Shown: positions 1 through 3,228 of the stretch, piece after piece
Layout: every line of letters starts with the position of its first letter
How positions within the stretch are numbered: the first letter of the stretch is position 1
NCBI GenBank assembly: GCA_964242035.1
Contig: CAXTCL010000239.1
Span: 1-5,587 of the forward strand
Length of the DNA: 5,587 nucleotides
DNA from: BOG-908 sp964242035
Lineage (GTDB): Bacteria; Pseudomonadota; Alphaproteobacteria; Acetobacterales; Acetobacteraceae
Direction: 5' to 3'
Notes under the pieces: model-generated
Database searches by the model: none
The model's input: only the letters and a program-made list of their open reading frames with translations
Told to the model about the DNA's origin: nothing
Program-made: the position numbers and the translations under genes

Positions 1-1
1 C

Positions 2-256
2 GCGCCGCCCCGGCCGGCTGCGACGGCGACGGCAGTCCGGCGCACCGCCCCCGCCAAGCCGCCCGTCGCCGCCAACGCCCCGGGCAAGCCGGTGGCCGTC
101 GGGCGGCAGCCCAGGCAGGCCTCGGCTCGGCTGCGCCTGGCCGTGTTCATCGTGATTATTGCTCTCGCGGGACTGGCGCTGGCCTTCCTGATGCCCTCGC
201 CTGCGCCGCCGCCTGATCCGCCTGGCCGGGCAAGCAGTCCTTCTCCGCCCGGATAG
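2..256 (+). CDS. C-terminal part of a Pro/Ala-rich protein with one membrane helix (5' end outside window)
   Basis: The frame is open from the window edge to TAG at 254-256, giving the last 84 residues of a protein whose start lies upstream. Third codon positions are almost all G or C, as in the other genes here, so the frame is probably real. Visible residues 1-40 are a low-complexity, basic linker rich in Ala, Pro, Arg and Lys. Residues about 45-64 (from RLAVFIVIIALAGLAL) form a clear hydrophobic membrane helix preceded by arginines. A short Pro/Ser-rich tail of about 20 residues ends the protein. The positive residues before the helix suggest that the N-terminal bulk is cytoplasmic and the tail periplasmic. 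I do not recognise the family. Single-helix C-terminal anchors after Pro/Ala linkers occur in many unrelated proteins, so no function is assigned. A small hairpin (TCAAG-CGGC-CTTGA, 259-272) follows the stop codon, without a T-tract. Confidence 0.6.
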   Translation, partial: APPRPAATATAVRRTAPAKPPVAANAPGKPVAVGRQPRQASARLRLAVFIVIIALAGLALAFLMPSPAPPPDPPGRASSPSPPG

Positions 257-291
257 TATCAAGCGGCCTTGAAAGTGACTGCTGCAGAAGC

Positions 292-435
292 AAGCAAGGC
301 CTTCTTTTTTGAAGAAAAGAAGCAAAAAACTTTTTCTTCCCCGCATTTTTCAGCCGGCGTGTTTATCCGGGAGCACCCGGAGGCTGCATGTGCGGGGGAA
401 ACACACAGGCGCCTGCAGGGACCTCTGCTTCCGGG
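292..435 (+). repeat. Palindromic intergenic repeat, copy 1 (left arm intact, right arm decayed)
   Basis: The left arm starts with AAGCAAGGCC at 292 and contains a 22-base hairpin (301-322, CTTC...GAAG base, T-rich and A-rich strands with one G-T pair). GCAAAAAAC follows. The arm matches those at 1868 and 2788. The centre holds a perfect hairpin, TCCGGG-AGCA-CCCGGA (366-381), in the same place as the central hairpins of the other two elements. Flanking words such as TTCAGCCG and GCGGG also recur in the copy at 1868-2021. The right arm is barely recognisable: GGGGGAAACA near 394 and GACCTCTGCTTCC near 420 sit where GGGAGGCAAAAG and GGACTGCTTGCTT occur in the intact copy, but the T/A-rich hairpin is gone. 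The right boundary is therefore approximate. The element begins 36 bases after the stop codon of the preceding gene. Confidence 0.7.
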
Positions 436-578
436 TCTGCAACGGCTGGCCGTATCTTGGACTGCTCGACCGACGCTTGATGTGCGCGGGTTGCCGCTGT
501 TTGGCAGCGAAATTCATTTTCAGACGAGGACGTTCGAGCTGATTTCGACTGCGGGGGAATGGTTTGGCTGCGCCGCCT
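436..578. other. Unassigned intergenic stretch
   Basis: This stretch lies between the decayed repeat and the operon control region. A frame running through it from 269 to 916 has no ribosome binding site, starts at TTG inside the preceding gene's 3' region, and ends out of frame inside the DUF2975 gene, so I do not call it. A five-base-pair inverted repeat (CGCTG-TTTGG-CAGCG, around 496-510) is the only small structure I see. There is no convincing gene, RNA gene or mobile-element end here. It may hold the far-upstream part of the operon's regulatory region. Confidence 0.4.
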
Positions 579-597
579 ATTATCGAAAAACGATAAT
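579..597. promoter_or_regulatory. Upstream operator-like dyad, TATCG-N5-CGATA
   Basis: ATTATCG-AAAAA-CGATAAT is a perfect seven-base-pair inverted repeat with a five-base spacer. It ends five bases before a -35-like TTGACG. The same core, TATCG-N5-CGATA, recurs at 627-641. A twofold-symmetric site of this size suits a dimeric helix-turn-helix protein. The regulator encoded at 1193-1402 in the operon just downstream is the obvious candidate. That assignment is an inference from position and symmetry. Confidence 0.65.
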
Positions 598-602
598 TCT
601 CA

Positions 603-630
603 TTGACGGGGGGAGTCACTCCGGTATATC
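603..630 (+). promoter_or_regulatory. Sigma70-like promoter of the DUF2975 operon
   Basis: TTGACG (603-608, five of six consensus bases) is followed after 16 bp by TATATC (625-630, four of six). The probable transcription start near 637 would give a leader of about 20 bases before the ATG at 657. The spacer contains an 11-bp perfect dyad, GGAGT-C-ACTCC (612-622). The -10 element overlaps the second TATCG-N5-CGATA site, and the first site lies directly upstream of the -35, as expected for a repressed promoter. Confidence 0.6.
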
Positions 631-641
631 GTTATTCGATA
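627..641. promoter_or_regulatory. Downstream operator-like dyad, TATCG-N5-CGATA, over the -10 element
   Basis: TATCG-TTATT-CGATA repeats the core of the dyad at 581-595 with a different spacer sequence. The dyad centres lie 46 bp apart. This copy overlaps the last bases of the predicted -10 element and the likely start site, so bound protein would block RNA polymerase. It ends just before the AAAGG ribosome binding site (644-648) of the first operon gene. Confidence 0.65.
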
Positions 642-656
642 ACAAAGGCCGCGCCC

Positions 657-1193
657 ATGAAATCGCCGATCGTCGCCGCAGACGCCCGCCTGACGGCCGC
701 CGCCGCCATCGTCCTGCGCCTTGCCACCATCGCCAACCGCCTCTTCTTCCTGGCCGTCGCGGCCGTGCTCGTCCTGTCGTTCCCCTTCGCCACCCAGGCC
801 ATGTCCTTCCTGGCCGACAGCAGCCATCCCGCCAGCCCCGCCGACATGCTGGCCGGCCTGCGTTGGGAGCTGCTGGTCGGCGTGGTGATGGCGACGGCCA
901 CCGACTACCTGCTTGACGCACTCGCGCACATGCTGGCCAGCGCCCGCGTGGGAGACCCGTTCGTGGCCGCAAACGCCAGCCGGCTGCGCACCATCGGCTG
1001 GTCGCTGTTGGTCCTGCAGCTGCTGGACATCCCCGGCATGGCCCTTCGCCACTTCTACCCAGACCTTGGGGATGCAGCGCCGGACGGCGGCATCTCCATC
1101 GGCGGCTGGGTGTCGGTGCTGATGGTCTTCATCCTGGCCCGCATCTTCGCCGCCGGCGCCGCCATGCGCGACGAGCTGGCGGCCACAGTCTGA
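657..1193 (+). CDS. DUF2975 family four-helix membrane protein
   Basis: This 178-residue integral inner-membrane protein belongs to the DUF2975 family, whose biochemical role is not established. Four hydrophobic segments are visible, at about residues 27-46, 70-90, 112-131 and 148-167. The family hallmark is present between helices 2 and 3: GDPFVAANASRLRTIGW at 99-115, matching the usual G-x-PF-N-x-x-RL-x-x-IG pattern. I chose ATG 657 because AAAGG lies eight bases upstream (644-648). An in-frame TTG at 603 would add 18 residues, but it falls inside the -35 element and encodes nothing typical of the family. The stop overlaps the next gene's start (TGATG, 1191-1195), implying translational coupling to the small helix-turn-helix regulator. 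DUF2975 genes are well known to sit next to such YozG-like regulators. The membrane protein may therefore sense a signal or sequester the regulator, but nothing in the sequence proves this. Confidence 0.9.
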   Translation: MKSPIVAADARLTAAAAIVLRLATIANRLFFLAVAAVLVLSFPFATQAMSFLADSSHPASPADMLAGLRWELLVGVVMATATDYLLDALAHMLASARVGDPFVAANASRLRTIGWSLLVLQLLDIPGMALRHFYPDLGDAAPDGGISIGGWVSVLMVFILARIFAAGAAMRDELAATV

Positions 1194-1402
1194 TGCCGAT
1201 CACCGTCACGCTGGACGCCATGCTCGCCCGCCGCGGCATGACCCTGACCCAGCTCTCCGAGGCCGTGGACATCACACTCGCCAACCTCTCCATCCTCAAG
1301 ACCGGCAAGGCGCGCGCCATCCGCTTCTCCACCCTGGAGGCGCTGTGCATCGCACTCGCCTGCGCACCCGGCGACATCCTCACCTTCGACCGCGATCACT
1401 AG
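1193..1402 (+). CDS. Small Cro/CI-type (YozG-like) helix-turn-helix transcriptional regulator
   Basis: This 69-residue cytoplasmic DNA-binding protein consists of little more than one XRE/Cro-type domain. Residues 16-26 (MTLTQLSEAVD) form the first helix of the motif and residues about 28-40 (TLANLSILKTGKA) the recognition helix. IRFSTLEALCIAL (43-55) and PGDIL (59-63) follow as in the YozG-like family, and the length is normal for it. The ATG shares one base with the upstream TGA, so it is probably translated by coupling. With no second domain for ligand binding, any signal must come from elsewhere, plausibly the DUF2975 partner. The two TATCG-N5-CGATA dyads around the operon promoter are the likely targets, making this an autoregulator, probably a repressor. 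The family assignment is firm; the target and the sign of regulation are inferred. Confidence 0.92.
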   Translation: MPITVTLDAMLARRGMTLTQLSEAVDITLANLSILKTGKARAIRFSTLEALCIALACAPGDILTFDRDH

Positions 1403-1413
1403 GAGCCGATCCG

Positions 1414-1869
1414 ATGCCACGCCCCGAAACCGCCATGATCTCCCCGCTGCGCCTAAACCTGCTGCGCGCCGGCTACCTGCTGCTTGTGGCAGGCCTGGGC
1501 ACCGTCATCTGGCCGCAGATACTCGACCCCCAAACCACCTGGTCGCTCGACTACGGCGTGATCGCGTGCATGCTCGGCGCCCTATGCGCGCTGTCCGTTC
1601 TCGGCCTGCGCCACCCCTTGCGGATGCTGCCGCTGCTGATGTTCGAAATGGCCTGGAAGGCGCTCTGGCTGCTGCGCGTCGCCCTGCCGCTCTGGTACAG
1701 CCACCAACTCAGCCCGCGTGCCGCCGAAACCGTGTTCGCCTGCGCGACCGCGATCGTCTTCCCGCTCATCACCCCTTGGGGCCATGTCTGGCGGACCTAC
1801 GTGGCGGGACCTGCCGACCCCTGGCGCCGCGGCGGCTCGCGCGAGACGGAAGTTTACGCCAGCGAGTAA
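1414..1869 (+). CDS. Small four-helix membrane protein, third gene of the DUF2975/regulator operon
   Basis: This 151-residue protein has hydrophobic segments at about residues 16-34, 47-65, 69-93 and 104-122. The loops are short, and there is a conserved-looking WPQILDP after the first helix. The C-terminal tail is hydrophilic (from PWRRGGSRE). I do not recognise a named family, and no catalytic motif is visible. ATG 1414 is chosen because AGGAG (1401-1405), overlapping the TAG of the regulator gene, lies eight bases upstream. A second ATG at 1435 would remove only seven polar residues and has no such site. The gap to the regulator gene is 11 bases, so the gene is almost certainly co-transcribed with it and under the same control. 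The stop codon is TAA, and its two A's are the first bases of the palindromic repeat at 1868. The tail may therefore have been altered when the repeat arrived. Confidence 0.8.
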   Translation: MPRPETAMISPLRLNLLRAGYLLLVAGLGTVIWPQILDPQTTWSLDYGVIACMLGALCALSVLGLRHPLRMLPLLMFEMAWKALWLLRVALPLWYSHQLSPRAAETVFACATAIVFPLITPWGHVWRTYVAGPADPWRRGGSRETEVYASE

Positions 1870-2021
1870 GCAAGGCCTTCTTTTTTGAAAAAAAGAAGCA
1901 AAAAACTTTTGCTCCCTGCGCAGGTTCAGCCGCTCCGTTTCATCCGGAGGCATCCGGACGCCGCAGATGCGCGGGAGGCAAAAGTTGTGGTCCTTTCTTT
2001 TCAAAAAAGGACTGCTTGCTT
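1868..2021 (+). repeat. Palindromic intergenic repeat, copy 2 (most complete)
   Basis: This ~154-bp element is the reference copy. It is bounded by AAGCAAG (1868-1874) and its perfect inverse CTTGCTT (2015-2021). The left arm contains a 22-base hairpin (1877-1898), partly overlapped by a second one, AGCAAAA-AAC-TTTTGCT (1897-1913). The right arm (1973-2021) is an imperfect inverse of the left arm, with its own hairpin at 1990-2012 whose base is GTCC/GGAC instead of CTTC/GAAG. The centre carries TCCGG-AGGCAT-CCGGA (1943-1958). GCTCCCTGCGCA (1911-1922) can pair with TGCGCGGGAG (1968-1977) except for one bulged base. The whole unit could thus form one long cruciform or, as RNA, a multi-hairpin structure. 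It encodes nothing, has no transposase, and shows no obvious target-site duplication. It fills the gap between the operon and the DUF4386 gene and may end transcription. Confidence 0.8.
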
Positions 2022-2063
2022 TCTGTTGCGCACCCGTTCCTACAAGCAGACGCAAGGACCGCC

Positions 2064-2810
2064 ATGGACGATACCAAGAGGCTGGCCCGTTCGGCCGGCA
2101 TCCTCTACGGGCTCGACGCGCTGATCGCCTCGACCGCCTTCCTGTTCGACCCGGGCAAGTTCGCAAGCGCTACCAGGATGGCGGGCGCCGCCGAACATAT
2201 CCTGGCAGCGCAGCCGGCGATCCGCCTCGACATGCTGAGCGAGGCGACCTACCAGACCGTCGAGGTCTTCCTCGCCATACAGCTCTACCGATTGCTCAAG
2301 CCCGCCAGTGCCGGGCTTGCCTGGCAGATGCTGGCGCTGGCGCTGATCCCTATCCCGATCGTTTTCTTCAATTTGATGGAGGAGGTCGCCGCCCTGATGT
2401 TCGCAGGCGACCGCTTCGCCGCCGCCGCGTTCAGCGCGCCGCAGCGCGACGCCGTTGCCGGCCTGCTCATCCGCCTGCATGCGCAGGGCCTGGACGTGGC
2501 GGGTATTTTCTGGGGACTGTGGCTGTTCCCGCTCGGATTGCTGATCGTCCGCTGCGGCTTCATCCCAAGAATTTTCGGCGTCTTCAGCATCGTTGGCGGC
2601 GTGGGCTGGCTGCTCGGCTCCGGCGCCTCGCTGATCATGCCCGGATTGGTGGCGGACTGGGTGGCGGCAAGCTGTTCCCGGATCGCCATGCTGCTCGAAA
2701 TTGGGGAAGTGCCGACGATCCTCTGGCTGCTGATCTGGGGCGCTCGTGCGCCCGGGAACAGTCTTTGTTCGGATGACGGTTCCGAAGGCAAGGAAGGCCT
2801 TCTTTTTTGA
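2064..2810 (+). CDS. DUF4386 family integral membrane protein
   Basis: This 248-residue multi-pass inner-membrane protein belongs to the DUF4386 family, which has no established function. Hydrophobic segments lie at about residues 10-28, 62-78, 86-112, 144-163, 168-191 and 212-226, giving roughly six helices. The family-typical C-terminal half is clear: GIFWGLWLFPLGLLIVRCGF (147-166) followed by IPRIFGV, then a glycine-rich helix and a final helix with EIGEVPTILWLLIWG (212-226). ATG 2064 is preceded by AAGGA (2054-2058) five bases upstream. The frame is open further upstream, back through the repeat and the preceding gene, but that part has no site and is an artefact. The last seven residues (GKEGLLF) and the TGA are encoded by the left arm of the repeat at 2788. 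The native C-terminus was therefore probably slightly different. The gene stands alone between two repeats, with no clear promoter visible. Confidence 0.85.
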   Translation: MDDTKRLARSAGILYGLDALIASTAFLFDPGKFASATRMAGAAEHILAAQPAIRLDMLSEATYQTVEVFLAIQLYRLLKPASAGLAWQMLALALIPIPIVFFNLMEEVAALMFAGDRFAAAAFSAPQRDAVAGLLIRLHAQGLDVAGIFWGLWLFPLGLLIVRCGFIPRIFGVFSIVGGVGWLLGSGASLIMPGLVADWVAASCSRIAMLLEIGEVPTILWLLIWGARAPGNSLCSDDGSEGKEGLLF

Positions 2811-2943
2811 AAAAAAAAGCAAAAAACTTTTGTCACGTCGCTGTTTCAATGTCCCGGTGCCTGTTGAAGCACCGGGCTGCTGCAAGTGCGAGGAAGCAAA
2901 AGTTTTTTTGATCCTTTTTTCCAAAAAAGGATTGCTTGCTCCC
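2788..2943 (+). repeat. Palindromic intergenic repeat, copy 3 (full length, overlaps a stop codon)
   Basis: The left arm (from GCAAGGAAGGCC, 2789) contains CTTCTTTTTTG, a run of A and GCAAAAAACTTTTG. Its hairpin is damaged: the GAAG of the returning strand is changed and one base shorter. The centre carries the strongest central hairpin of the family, CCCGGTGC-CTGTTGAA-GCACCGGG (2853-2876), unrelated in sequence to the centres of copies 1 and 2 but in the same place. The right arm (2892-2943) has GGAAGCAAAAG, a run of seven T, and a perfect ten-base-pair hairpin with ATCC/GGAT at its base (2911-2932), then TTGCTTGCTCCC. The TGA of the DUF4386 gene (2808-2810) lies inside the left arm. Confidence 0.78.
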
Positions 2944-3050
2944 TGTGAGGAAGCGTCAAGTCCGGCTGGTATTATCAAGAGGCTTCTCGTCCGGCACCCC
3001 GCGTCGGTGCACGATCGCCGCTGAACGAAACGAAGCATCTGGACAGCGTA
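2944..3050. other. Short unassigned spacer between repeat copy 3 and the solitary arm
   Basis: I see no gene here. GCACC-CCGCGTC-GGTGC (around 2994-3010) is a small inverted repeat that resembles a central hairpin of the repeat family. It lies about 40 bases from the next arm, against about 15 in copy 3. The stretch could be the degraded centre of a fourth element whose other arm is lost. TATTAT at 2970-2975 resembles a -10 hexamer but has no partner at a suitable distance. Confidence 0.35.
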
Positions 3051-3100
3051 GGAGCAAAAGTTTTTTGCTTCTTTCTTTCAAAAAAGAAGGCTTTGCTTCC
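3051..3100 (-). repeat. Solitary repeat arm, inverted relative to the left arms
   Basis: GGAGCAAAAG through GCTTTGCTTCC is the reverse complement of the left arm at 1868-1915, with two mismatches in about 48 bases. It contains both arm hairpins: AGCAAAA-GTT-TTTTGCT (3053-3069), then the 22-base CTTC...GAAG hairpin (3068-3089). No opposite arm lies downstream before the alpha-2-macroglobulin gene. Read on the + strand, the first hairpin is followed by a T-rich run (TCTTTCTTTC). It could therefore serve as an intrinsic terminator shielding the alpha-2-macroglobulin gene from upstream transcription. That function is an inference, because the hairpin stem is A/T-rich and weak. Confidence 0.72.
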
Positions 3101-3188
3101 TTCGCACCGATCATTCGCAAACCGCCTGCTGACATCACGCGCCTCCTTCCCGAACAGCCGCCGCCTGCGTAGGATGCCCGCGTAATGA

Positions 3189-3210
3189 CGCCCGAAGCAA
3201 ACACCGGGCG
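3189..3210 (+). promoter_or_regulatory. GC-rich hairpin in the leader of the alpha-2-macroglobulin gene
   Basis: CGCCCG (3189-3194) and CGGGCG (3205-3210) are perfect inverse complements separated by ten bases (AAGCAAACAC). The stem ends eight bases before the GAGGG ribosome binding site (3219-3223). In RNA it could influence ribosome access or stabilise the 5' end. In a GC-rich genome a six-pair stem can arise by chance, so a regulatory role is only a possibility. Confidence 0.35.
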
Positions 3211-3228
3211 CACTCCTCGAGGGCCGGC

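Noticed and set aside
603..656. TTG start extending the DUF2975 protein by 18 residues
   Set aside because: The TTG is part of the predicted -35 hexamer and has no ribosome binding site. ATG 657 has AAAGG at the right distance.
269..916. 215-residue + strand open frame across the first repeat, control region and start of the DUF2975 gene
   Set aside because: It starts at TTG without a ribosome binding site, passes through the repeat and promoter, and overlaps the real DUF2975 frame out of phase.
2016..2046. Possible outward promoter from the right end of repeat copy 2 (TTGCTT and TACAAG)
   Set aside because: The spacing of 19 bp is long and the -35 matches only three of six bases, so it is not strong enough to claim.
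1566..2063. Upstream extension of the DUF4386 frame
   Set aside because: It overlaps the preceding membrane-protein gene out of phase and translates the repeat. The ATG at 2064 has its own AAGGA site and gives the expected family N-terminus.
2040..3038. 332-residue - strand open frame across the DUF4386 gene
   Set aside because: It is the antisense shadow of a recognisable membrane protein and includes translated repeat arms at both ends.
1868..3100. CRISPR array reading of the recurrent repeats
   Set aside because: Copies are few, inverted relative to each other, unevenly spaced and separated by genes. No regular repeat-spacer unit and no cas genes are present.
3147..3175. Possible promoter TTCCCG-17-TAGGAT before the alpha-2-macroglobulin gene
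   Set aside because: Only three of six -35 bases match and the -10 is marginal. The level of match is common by chance.
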